Assembly (NCBI RefSeq): GCF_029227915.1
Contig: NC_079876.1
Span: 20,026,001-20,090,000 of the forward strand
Reading direction: 5' to 3'
From: Hydractinia symbiolongicarpus
Taxonomy: Eukaryota > Cnidaria > Hydrozoa > Anthoathecata > Hydractiniidae
Length of the DNA stretch: 64,000 nt
Shown here one piece after another: positions 1-18,000 of this stretch. A program made the translations under genes and the position numbers. Numbering within the stretch: position 1 is the stretch's first letter; the number at the start of each line of letters is the position of its first letter. The notes under the pieces are model-generated. The model worked only from the letters and a program-made list of their open reading frames with translations, was not told the origin of the DNA and made no database searches.

Positions 1-3000
1 GTTGCGACACGTGAACATCGCAAACAATACTGACTTTATGTGATTAACAAGAACATTGTCGGTACTTTTGTGTAAACCAAGAGGCAAAAAACAAATTCAA
101 GATGTATATGATCGTATACTAAAATAACTAAAAATATCTGACATAAATAAAAATTAAATTTTCATAACAGTGCGTAACAAATATGATCAAACCCCCACCC
201 CTCAGGCATTATGTAATTATTGAATGGTCTCTCTAGCTGTATAACTTTTTTCTTTGGTTTTTGTTTTCAGCCGTAAATCCTTTTTGTGGTGTTTTCAGAA
301 ACACATTTTGTTTCGAAACGTGACATTTTTCTACCTATAACTGGTGTGGCGAAATTTTGCACAAGTGTGACGTTTCTGCTTGCTAGCTATACATGACAGA
401 CCAACAAAATTTGTCGGCCGGTCATGTATAACTAGTTAAGAAAACTTGTTAAGCAGTCATATCAGTTGTTTAGCTATAATAATTAGAGACGCATTTAGCT
501 GGTGTGACTAAACTATACTTTAGGAAGAGCACTTGTTTTTTTAAGTAGAAAAATGAAAAAAAAATAAGATTTTTTTTTATTTAGTAATGGCTGATTACGC
601 CTGCCTAAGTACATAGTAGCAAGATTAGCTAGCTGCATGTATTTTCTCATCCAGCTAAATTGCCAAAGTCATGTTTTTTAATGAGCTTAAAGAAGAACCT
701 TATTATTATTCAAAATGTCAACAATGGAAATCTGCCAAAATAACATCTTAACATCATCTCTCACCCTTTTTTAGTCAATCTTTTTTAACTTCCTCATAAT
801 GTTTTTTGTAAGGAAATCCGCCATCTTTATAGTAAATTGTAGCATATGTTATGATGCGTGAATAAATTATCTATGTCGGATGTACGTCAATCGCATTACA
901 GAATTCACCAGCCTGTACCAGGGGTAATTTCGCTGCCCGCCTCGAGGTCAAAAAGGCAAAAAACCCTGGGGATGAGGTTCTTTAGTCCTAGGGCTTTAAT
1001 GTTCTCCTTATATACTCTTCCGATGATTTTTTATTATTATTCCGTTTTCCTGTAGTTCTGTTAATTTGGTGACCTGTAAAATTATTTATTTTGATTCACA
1101 GCAAAAAAAAAAGAATATTTTCAGTTGTCATGTTATAGACATAATTGGTGCCAATTATCATTCGTACCAAGTTTTACTTACGGCGAATTTTCACTTAATA
1201 ATTGTTAGTGGAATTAATTCGCCTAAACTTTTTTCGCGGGAAATAATTTCGAAGGCGTGATTTCTACTTACGAATATGTAAGTTCACTTTTAAAAGCAAA
1301 GAAACATGGCTGCTTCTGTTATAATAAAGATGAGGGTAAGAAGAGCATGATTTTTAGTTCGTAAAATATTTGCTGAAAGAAACTTTAAAAGGGAAATATC
1401 ACACTTTAATTTAAGGCTTAAAATATTTCTTAAACAATTTCGTATGCTACGAGTAATATGAAGAGTAAAGTGGGTAGCACCTAGAATAACAAAATCCAAC
1501 TAAGTGAGAGCCAATTGCTTTTTGCGAACTTTTTTCACATTTCGCTTAAATTTATGTATTGGAAATCAGCCTTTACAACCCAACACCAGAGAACGGCATG
1601 GATAGGGTTACGCTAACCAAATTGAATTGTCAACTTTGTGGTGTGATAAAAAATTATTGAAAAAATAAGCAGGTTTATTAGAACATTAGAACATGGTTCA
1701 TTTTACACGATTCAACCAACCCATACTTCTAAAAAAAGTAAAGTTTTCGTCAGGCTAGTGTTTGGGCTACTCACAAAGTCACATCACATAGTATTAAGCA
1801 AGTCCGGTTTGCCGTTATCCGAGACCTTACCTAAACAGATTAAAAATTATTTATTTTGAAATTACTGCGTTGTTAAGCGGCCAGAGAATCTAAACTTCTG
1901 TGACCTCCGCATATGAGTTTCAAGTCTCAGGTCTGCAACATTGACGAGAGCAGTCTTGGTTTTTTCTAGCTAAGTTAAATTTACATTTTTATGCATAGGA
2001 GTCAGTTTATTTGAGCTAAAAAGCATCTAATAATGTTGATAAACTAAAACTAAACTTTGCCCTGACAAATTGATTCCAATTTAACACAGCTATGACATTT
2101 TGACCATTATAGCTATGAAGGGTAGGGCATTATGTCACTTAAAATTTAGCGTTTTTCTTACCGGCGTTCAAATGAGTATTGTTTTTGTTCGTAATTTTTA
2201 GGCACACCAAAGCCATATTGAAAATTTTATCTTAATACTCTAATACTCTTTAACAAACATATCAGTAAATTACCCATATTCTGGTCTGCAAAATAGACTT
2301 ATAAAGAATGCACTCTCACTAAGTCTAGATATTAAAAAAACAGGGATTACAGCAAGTATAAAGTTAAGATATAATATAAATAAAAAAAATCTTTTTTATT
2401 TTTTAGATAACACCCCCTGTCAACGAAATAGCTACCCCCGGAAAGTTATTTTAAGACGGTAGGAAGGCATTATGCCCCTTCCATAATTTTATTAGATTTG
2501 AAATTGACCAATAATAAACTAATTTCATACCAAATATGGTAGTTCAAACAGCAGGGATATTTAAATAGCCGGTATTGACCTTTTTGTATCATGGTGATAA
2601 CCATGTATCACTTTTTTAAATGAATGCTGATCTGTTTACTTTTCGGGAGAATATTTAGGTCTTAGCAACAAATATTACAGAAACGTTATATTTGCAGTAC
2701 AAACAAAAACAAGTACCATTATTCTCCCTATTATTTTAATCTCCATGACAACCTAACAACAACAACTATATAGAAATTTTAATTAAAACTTTCATTTCTT
2801 CCTCCCTCTTGCTTGTTAAACTTGTCCTAACCTCTCTTATGTACGCGGTTTGTGTTTTGAGGAATTATTGTATTTATTTAGGAAGGTTAAAAACTTATTT
2901 TAAGCTAATTTCTTTTACCTCCATTCTTTTTATTCCTCGGTGGATCACGCAGATCTGCGGTCGAAAATCGTTGCTATGTAAAGCGTTCAAGTTCATGTTT

Positions 3001-3585
3001 CAGAAATTGTATGCATTTGGATACCCAACGGTGCCAAACACGAACCAACTAGTCCCTTAGCCACGAGTCTTATTAAAGAACGGGTGCAAATTATTAATTG
3101 ACTAAACACTCTGCCTATTCATCTTGATCAGCCTAGCTGAAAATTTAAGTGTCCAAAAGTACTATTTTTGTACAACATTGTTTTTATTGTTGCCTTATAA
3201 TGACTGTAGCATTTATGACGCCAGCATGGAAGTAGTGCCTGTTGCTTATTTAATACGTCTGCCGGATGTTTTATCGACGCATCACTTTCAGTTCTGCAGC
3301 ATGATTTAAAGATTTCCTTGTGTGATGTCAACTGTCATGGCATTGCTTTGTAAACAACGTCATGTAATTAACACCCTTCCTACCGACTCTACAAAATTGC
3401 GACATTTTGTAAGCACTACGTGGACTCACCATGACTTTACGACGGTCTATGAAATATGAGCTTCTTTTCAACATTGTGATTCACTAATGACGTCACAGAT
3501 GACGAACGTTATAAACATGTCCACGCTATTTTTTGTTGTTGTTTTTTTACCTTGGTGAGTGTAAACATGGATTTTTTGATATTTT
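1..3585. other. AT-rich stretch with no recognised gene
   Basis: All ORFs here are 60-83 codons and look like chance; none shows a domain I recognise, and no chain of exons with matching phases was found. It holds one strong 53-nt palindrome (listed separately) and a small hairpin-like stretch near 2461-2485 (GGAAGGCA..TGCCCCTTCC). Undetected exons of a host gene cannot be excluded. Confidence 0.5.
383..435. repeat. 53-nt imperfect palindrome
   Basis: Arms of about 26 nt face each other around AA/TT. The outer arms CTAGCTATACATGAC and GTCATGTATAACTAG match with one difference, and the inner arms CAACAAA/TTTGTCG also pair. There are about four mismatches in 26 positions. It could be a tiny foldback transposon relic or a hairpin in an RNA; no target duplication was obvious. 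Confidence 0.7.
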
Positions 3586-10246
<6,661 letters not shown>

Positions 10247-10689
10247 TATTTAAATACACTAATTGGTTTTTCTTTTGTACTACATATGGTGCTTAGGTAG
10301 ATGTTTCATATGGGAGATTGGGGCGAGTTGATTGTTTTTACGTTCATCAAGTTTACTGTTGTGACACGTCTTCTTTTATAAGAAACAAAAAGAGGTTGCG
10401 GTTATAGGTGCTTTTAACTGCCAGCTTACTTAATATTGAGAAAATTGAAAACGTAACTTAATATATAGGGATTTTGCTGAAAAAGGTAGAGGGAAAAGAC
10501 AGGCGTCTTGATCGATAAATTTCAGAAAATTTCCTTTACATTTAAAAAACATTAAACTTTAAATTAACATTTTCGTATAAAGAAAAACATATATAAATCA
10601 TAGTTTAATATTTTTCTTGTTTATTTTAATAGATAAAATAAACTGTACAGTGTTATACAAAAGAGAAAAAAGTGTGAGGTGAGAGAGAA

Positions 10690-12234
10690 ATGTTATCAAT
10701 GGACCATTCGCCGCTACCCTCACCAAGACTGTTGTCTTCGAACGATAATTCCCCTTTTCCCTCGCCATTTCATTCGCCTGGCACATCACCTGGAAATTCT
10801 CCAAACCCCAAAAGAAAGGTATCACCGATTTCGCAAAAGTCTTTCGCACTTTCACCAATGGCATCTCCGAAATTGACACTTAAAAGAGCAGGTTCTTATA
10901 GAACAAAAAGCAAAAAAGTTACAAGCCGTTTAGATGATATTATACAAAAGCGGAAGTTAGGAAACCGAAACAGGTCTCTTAGTTCGCCAGATATTAACAG
11001 CGATTGTTCTAACGATGAAGAACGGGAGCAAACTCTATCGTTTTCAGACCATTCTGATGAACAATCAGATAATGGAGAAAGAAAAGAAATAACTGAGAAC
11101 TCATGTGCAAAAAACCATGCCAGAAAACATGGCAGCAGAAAAGGTTCTTTCACCGAACACAAAGAGGATAAATCCAAAAGTCCAACTATCCGAAAAAAAT
11201 CCTTAAATGCACTGATGGATTTAAAGAACATGGTGGTAACACACGGACCAAGACTACGTAGGTCTCAATCGCAACGGTACAGTCGAGATAAAAAGAAAGA
11301 TAATGTTCGAGACCGAAAATCTTCAAGTTTTACAACTGATGACGAGTTAAGTCAATACGACGGGCCATTGATCAAAGCTACAACAATGTTTGTTCCAGGA
11401 TATGACTTTAAAACAAAGCAAAGCACACCGTTAACACCCAGGAGACAAAGTACGCCGTTATTTCAACGTAGAGGATCACGGGAAAAAATTCATTCAACAG
11501 ACTTTAATAACACTAGACAACAAAGCACTCCAAACCTAACTAGGAGAGGTTCTAAGGACAAATTAAAAGTTTTAGAAGCATTAAAAACAGATGATACGAG
11601 ATTTAAACGTTCCGATAGTCTCCCCCCTTCTATCACGCTCAGTACTGAAGAGGATGATTATGATGATGAGGACACGTTCGCAAACGGTGACCCTGAATAC
11701 ATCGCCATTGTTGATCGGCAGTCCGCTTTAACGTATAGACACAGGAAATTTGCTGAGAAAAAGAAAACCACTGCATTAAATTTGCCGACCAACAGTGGAC
11801 GAGTGAAACAAATGTCCAGCGGTTACGAGCATGGTACAGTATTTTGGAGGCGATATAAAAAGAAAATGAACATGGCGGAATTAGAACGCAAACATCGCTC
11901 GTGCGAAATAGTGCATGACAGTATATACAGAGAGAGAGCGAAATCTTACGAAGATGGTTCAGCATACTGGAGACGTGATGACGAAAATCGTAATTATCTC
12001 TCCTCCCCGGGTAGTGAAAGCGGTTACGCTTCTCCAACGGATAATGCGGACCATAACACTAAAGAGAAACGTCCGGTCAGGCCAACTGTTTTGCATACGA
12101 CAAATCTTGATGAAGGCTTGTCTAATTCGTGGAGTTATAGCCAGTGGAAAACCAAAAACAAGCAAACTCGACATAACCTCACACCAGATCTTGTTCGAGT
12201 GATTGCGACTGATTTATGTGTTACCGAATTATGA
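10690..12234 (+). CDS. Ser/Arg-rich low-complexity protein, 514 aa, unrecognised
   Basis: I do not recognise this protein. It is a single open frame starting at an ATG with A at -3, with an in-frame TGA 15 nt upstream. A good splice acceptor (TTTTAATAG, ~10632) lies upstream, so a non-coding leader exon is likely. Residues 1-70 are rich in SP motifs (SPLPSP, SPGTSPGNSP). Much of the rest is Ser/Arg/Lys-rich with basic-context sites such as RRQS and RRGS, as in disordered, heavily phosphorylated proteins. Two motifs are duplicated: RQSTPL..RRGSREK and QQSTPNL.RRGSKDK (about residues 253-300), and YEHGTVFWRR and YEDGSAYWRR (about 381 and 420). An acidic run (EEDDYDDED) lies near 320. No membrane segment or catalytic domain is seen. 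Length, base composition and motif duplication argue strongly that it is real; a kinase-regulated scaffold role is only a guess. Confidence 0.85.
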   Translation: MLSMDHSPLPSPRLLSSNDNSPFPSPFHSPGTSPGNSPNPKRKVSPISQKSFALSPMASPKLTLKRAGSYRTKSKKVTSRLDDIIQKRKLGNRNRSLSSPDINSDCSNDEEREQTLSFSDHSDEQSDNGERKEITENSCAKNHARKHGSRKGSFTEHKEDKSKSPTIRKKSLNALMDLKNMVVTHGPRLRRSQSQRYSRDKKKDNVRDRKSSSFTTDDELSQYDGPLIKATTMFVPGYDFKTKQSTPLTPRRQSTPLFQRRGSREKIHSTDFNNTRQQSTPNLTRRGSKDKLKVLEALKTDDTRFKRSDSLPPSITLSTEEDDYDDEDTFANGDPEYIAIVDRQSALTYRHRKFAEKKKTTALNLPTNSGRVKQMSSGYEHGTVFWRRYKKKMNMAELERKHRSCEIVHDSIYRERAKSYEDGSAYWRRDDENRNYLSSPGSESGYASPTDNADHNTKEKRPVRPTVLHTTNLDEGLSNSWSYSQWKTKNKQTRHNLTPDLVRVIATDLCVTEL

Positions 12235-12643
12235 CTTTTATAGCAGCTACTCATTCGGGTGTGCCAGAGTTATGAGTTTTACAGCTGTTTAATATTTTAT
12301 TTATTACAAAGGTTTAAAAACCTCCCTCTGACTAGACATCCAATACTCATGAAATATTTGAATTTGCGTGAAAATTTCTCTTATAATCTAAGGTTAAGCC
12401 ACAAAAACTACGTTTTATTATAAAAAAAACTTCGCCCATGCTGCGTTCCTATTTTTGAAATTTCGTCTTATTTTTAGGGTAAGGCAAAATCATATACCTT
12501 ATCAATAAAAAAGGTTGATGAAATTTGACTAAATTTGGATTTAATGACCACTAATTTTCACTGACCAGCTATTTTACCTGCTTTAAATTTTACTTAGTTT
12601 TTTTACCGATTTTGTTACCATATTTTAGTCATCAACATTATGT

Positions 12644-12675
12644 TTATTTTTGACCCAAATATGGGTCAAAAATAA
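12644..12675. repeat. Perfect 14-bp stem hairpin, probable 3' UTR
   Basis: TTATTTTTGACCCA pairs exactly with TGGGTCAAAAATAA around a 4-nt loop (AATA). It lies about 410 bp after the stop of the Ser-rich gene, so it may be part of its 3' UTR, or a small foldback relic. Its function is unknown. Confidence 0.7.
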
Positions 12676-15033
12676 GCGGATACAGGTTTAATATTCTCAG
12701 TTTTCATTTCCAATTGAGATTGTGATATAAAAAGGAAAATTTGTAAAGATTTCTTTCATGTATTTTATGTTATAAACTCAAAATACACCGGCTACAAAGT
12801 TTTACCGTAAATTTCCGCGGTACCGCTACTAATGTTTAGGACAACCTTGACGTAATGTCCTGCTGTGTCGCAAACTAGGAGGATCTCGTAACTCTCTAGC
12901 AACCTTTTCTCGCAACTTTTTTGATACCAATATTACTAGATTTACGGCACTAAATACAAAATACTAATCGGTGTCAGTAGAAAAATCTACGGATTCGCAC
13001 GTCCTTTTTTAGACCGCATTGCGTACATGTCGCTACTTGCGGTACCATTTTGCGTTTCAGACAGACACACAGACGTATACGGGTATTATAATATAGGTTT
13101 TGCAAAGGCATATTTTTAATATGATAAATATTTAATCCTTGCTTGTTGCAGCAAAAATAGCATTGCTGACAAAGTTGTACGTATCTGATATTGTTTACAT
13201 TTAAAGCGAAAAAATAAATTGTAAATTTTACTGTTTGTTTTTTCTTAGCTCGCTATGTGTAAAACAAAAACCGGATGTTTTTTCTTATAATCAACAACAG
13301 CATTTTCGTAATTTTATGGACAGAATTGCTACTGTTGTCTACGTGTACGCCAGGTGGACAACTTATAAGATGCGTTAAAGCGGATTACCATTCAATTATT
13401 TCCTTGCTCACGCGTGTTTTCAAACTTAACATTCAGTCGTAAAATTACTTTGGCTAATTTATGTCTCGTGTCTTTAAAAAGATATCCTTCGTGCCCTGCT
13501 TTAGCATTGATAGTCTTGTTTGCACTTTTTAGGATTATGTTTGGCTAATTTTTAACAAGCTATCGCAAAGTAGGATCTGTTTCTACTTTTTTGGGGGACC
13601 GATCGCACGCTGTAGAATGATGCAGTGATCGGTTTGAATAACAACTGCGCATGCCCATATCGATTTACTGTCTTACAAATACGTTCGAGCGTGAAAATAG
13701 TTTAAATGGAAATCGGCCTTTAGTTGTATCTCGCCAACACAAAATTTCCCAAATTTTAATTTTTTTATTTTTATTTCGGTTACAACAAATTGCATTAACA
13801 TTTATCATATGGTTGAGTTTTTCCGCACTTGGCTTATCTACACGAACTATATGCTATATTTTTGTTTCATACCGAGAAACAAGTGGCGAGTATATCAAAT
13901 TACGGTGATTTATGCTCAGTTTATATGATAGCTAGTTATGGCAATTGCTCTCGAAAAATATCGCCATATTCTTTTTGTTTTTTAGTTCTCAAAATTCCGT
14001 AAAAATAAAGATGCTGACGTACCAAAAATTTAGCGCATAAGTAACCCAGAATGCTACTACGTGCTAATGTCCGCTCTGAATTCTCACAAATCCAATTTGC
14101 GTCAATCTAATAAAGAGATTGCTGTTGACAGCTGTCTTGGTTAAGAAAAATAAAAAAAAAACATTGTGTATCATAATGACATTTAATTTAAAACATATTC
14201 ACAAAATATTTCAATTTGCCAAATCATGACAATTTTTAAGCAAAATAAACATCTTTTAGAAAAACATATTGTTAATTCAAAAGAAGTGTCCATTAGTTCT
14301 CATGCTTGACAGTGCGCACAATAACGCATGTATCTTTGAGGTTGTGCAATTAGCATCGTCGCATTACCTTATCGACTTTTGCTACACACTCCTTAACCGT
14401 AAAAAGGTGACCAAAAAGATAAGGCTGAAAAGCTATATTTACCGATTACATACTTTTTATTTACAAATACTTGATGCTAATAATTTACGAAATCCAACAC
14501 GATTTTTTTAATATTTTAAAAATAAAACAGTTAAAATAAAAATTCCTTTTCAAAATAGTTCTAATAACTTTATACTTCACGTAAAAAAGCAGGTTTAAAT
14601 ATAGAAAAAGATTCTGAGAAAGATATGATGAAAACAAATATGATAATACAGTAGCTTCACGTACGAAGAAGAGGAGAAATTTCAAGACGTGTAGAATAGG
14701 AAGGCTAGGTTTGGATAAATAATTATTAAATCGAATTCAGATCTTCGTCTGTAAATACACCGTTATAAGAAAATAATCGTTTTTTTCTAAAAAAAATTAT
14801 GTTCAATTTTTAGTGATAACTATACGATATGAGGAATATCCGCCATCGGTCTATCGTGTACAATAAATGCAAATATATTGCTGACAGATGCTACGCCAAT
14901 AAAGAACGACACAACTCTGATCACATAGCAGCTACACTGCACCTGTACGTAACACTTACAATCCATACTGATAGTTCTTTAATATTTCCTTGACACGTGA
15001 TATTTTCACTATCCATTCAACTGAGTAGAATTT
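12676..15033. other. Intergenic stretch, no gene recognised
   Basis: It lies between the Ser-rich gene and the 3' end of the MFSD14-like gene (opposite strand), so the two genes converge across it. The 3' UTR of the transporter probably occupies its right end. ORFs here (65-85 codons) look random. Confidence 0.5.
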
Positions 15034-18000
15034 TCAAGTTGTTGCATCTTCTCGAATTAAAATACTCTGTTCATTTGTTTCATATTCACTATCAAACGAA
15101 CTGGTAGATAATGTCCTACCTGCGGTGGAGTGTGATGATTGTCTTTTTAAATTTCGATATGACGTTGTCGGCTTCATGTCGGGCAAAAACAACGCCGTCA
15201 GTAACGATAGAAATACTAAGCATGCGCCGAATAAAAACGGCGGTCCAGGTATAAATGCGTACTAAACAGAAGAGGTGCAGACAAATTTTTCTCTTTGTAG
15301 ATCAACTGTATGGAAAATATTCACAAAGAACTGTTTTTTTTTTAAAAAAGGAAATAAATAAATAAGCACATACAAATTTGACAGCCATGCGTTTTATACT
15401 CGGCGAAGTAATGTTGTTTAGCAGAGGTGGTGTAGGCGATACATCCAACTCTTCTTGTAAATTCACGTGAAAGATATAAAATATGACACCATACAAAGCA
15501 GGTCCCAGGCCGTTGCATAAACCACGTATTCCAGTCACCAGACCCTGGACAACGCCTAAATATTTAATTCAACGTTTTATTTCTTGGATATTTCTTTTGG
15601 CTCATCAACGTTTTAATCATAACAGCCAAAATTCTTGTTATCTCAATTCCCATGAACAAAAAGTACTGATTCATTAATTTTTCGTTTGATTACAAAAAAT
15701 AGGTTTGATTTTTAGTCGCACTATTTTTAATGATATCCTAAATGATCAAGTTAAGGGGGCTTCACAATAACACAACTCCTTCCCAATTGCGTAAAAGAAG
15801 CACTATCTTGAGAAAATCGACAACTAGCGTCAGCTTGATGCTACATTCATACATATGTATATTGTTTAGATGCTCAAAAATAAACACAACAGTTGGTAAT
15901 ACTGTGACACAAATTACGATGTGCGTAATCATCCTCAAAGGGTTTGATAAAACAAACCCTAATGAATATTCGACTAACCATGTTATCAGATTCTTCTGTA
16001 AAGGCTTACCTTGCTGATCTGAGTCTGCATTACATGATATAAGTGCACTGATAGCTGGATAAGTGAGGCTGGACATAGCAGCTAGCGCTCCCGCTGCCCA
16101 CATCATCCTAAAAACGAAAAACATTTAAGGACTTGTAAATACAACTACATCAATGAAAGAAACTTCCACGAAAACAAAATTTAGCGAACTTAGCGGTTTT
16201 GACTAGACATCGAATTAAATTTCCGCTAAAATTAAAATTTTGTCACTGCCCGCCAAATTTCAGAAAATTAAAATCCTTTAATCATAAAAATATCTGATTG
16301 GTAAAAAAATGGTATTTTTGAGTTCTTGGTTGTCGAATTTGGCGACGATCGACTTTTTACCTAAGATAGTAGTTGTTATTACGAAAAACTTATACTTTTG
16401 TCCAGTTTTTTTTTTAAAACAAGCCTTTATCATCGCCAAAATATTTTTTTTGCTCTCCGCCAAATTAAATTCCTACCCAAAGCTTTGTTTTCATCCGCAA
16501 AAATAAATTCCACCCGTTCTGACAAGTTTACTTTTCACCAAATCTTCTTCCCTAAAATTTCTTCCCTTAAGGTGCATCGATTTTACTCACTTAGGCAAAA
16601 CACAAAACACACCTGGCCAAAGTCAAGCTAAACGGTCCAATGAACACAAGTGCGAAGCTTTTCTGAATCTTGCTCGACATTTGGTTGTCAGGGCAAATGT
16701 AGTAATTGTAAGTACGCTCACCTTTTGCGGAGCTACATAGGTTAAAAGGTTCCACTAATAATTTATTTATACATGCAAAACATACTGGTCAAACATCTGT
16801 TCTTGTCAAAAAGTCTGTGGTACTAAGTGCAAAAAATGCAGACGTTAAAAGCCAACTCTTCAAGATTTAAAGGTTATTGAATTGTAAACACAAAAAGTTT
16901 GAATTATGAAGTTGAGTGCATGAGGTGCAGAACTTACAACCCCACTCTTTAGGATTTACCAAGTTAAGTCACACATAACTATAAATAAAATAGTCATAGT
17001 CACACATGTAAACTAAGTACTTACCACACTTGCGTTCCCAGGGCATACCAAAGTAACTGGATCATTTGAAAAAACAATGCTAAACTAATGCAATTCTTTA
17101 AACCCAACGACTTGATAAGTAACGTGAGGACCAAAGTCTAAAAAAAAATTTAAAATAAATTCTTCCTAATACAATGTCTACAAGTGAATAAGAAAGTTAA
17201 AATGCGACTACACACCTGCACGACTACTGAGAGAAAACCAACGACTGCGATATATATAGCTACATCTTCCCTGCTAAAATTTATCCTCTACAAAAACAAA
17301 ACGAAACAGATCCACACGTTCGTACACACACACACACACACCACGTTATCATGTGTAAAAAATGTGTAACTTCTTCGCACAAGATTCTTACGGTATACAC
17401 AGAACGTTCACATTTTGAATAAACACTTCAAGAATTCCTAACAAATAACGGATGTTAAATAATACATCGGCAGCAATGTTACTTATGATCTCCTTATAAT
17501 TAAGGGGGCTAATAAAAACAAATGACTGTATTTCAAAAGATTTTTAAGGATTGTTACAGAATGCCTTGTGATTTTAAAAACAAAAAATGAACACTTACAT
17601 GTTGTAGATATAAGAAAATACACGAATATTGTCCGGCTTCCGGCAGGTACGACAAAAATATTGTAATACACAGCAACAGAACTAATGGATCATGACCAAC
17701 TTTGCGGAGTGACTAAGTTAAAGCAAAACTTTCTTTCATATATCACATTTCCATGAAGATTAGTTAATTAGAATAGCGCAAAGCTAATAAGGTAGGTAAA
17801 TGTCTTCTTTTTTTAAATACGAAAAACCCCTTACCATAACAAAACAAATTAAACTCACATTAAATGGATCAGCCTTTTCCCAAGGAATCGGCGCTCCCCA
17901 AGATGCAGGCCTCATTCGTTCAGGTAGAGATTCAGGAACCCAAACCAAAATAAAAAGGATATCAAGTAATGCGATGGCGGTTGCAAGAGCAATGACGACT

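Noticed and set aside
2938-2948. CGGTGGATCAC resembling the start of 5.8S rRNA
   Set aside because: Only about 11 bases match and the following sequence does not fit 5.8S rRNA.
11639-12037. 132-codon minus-strand ORF
   Set aside because: It lies antisense to the 514-residue ORF, whose motif duplication marks it as the coding strand.
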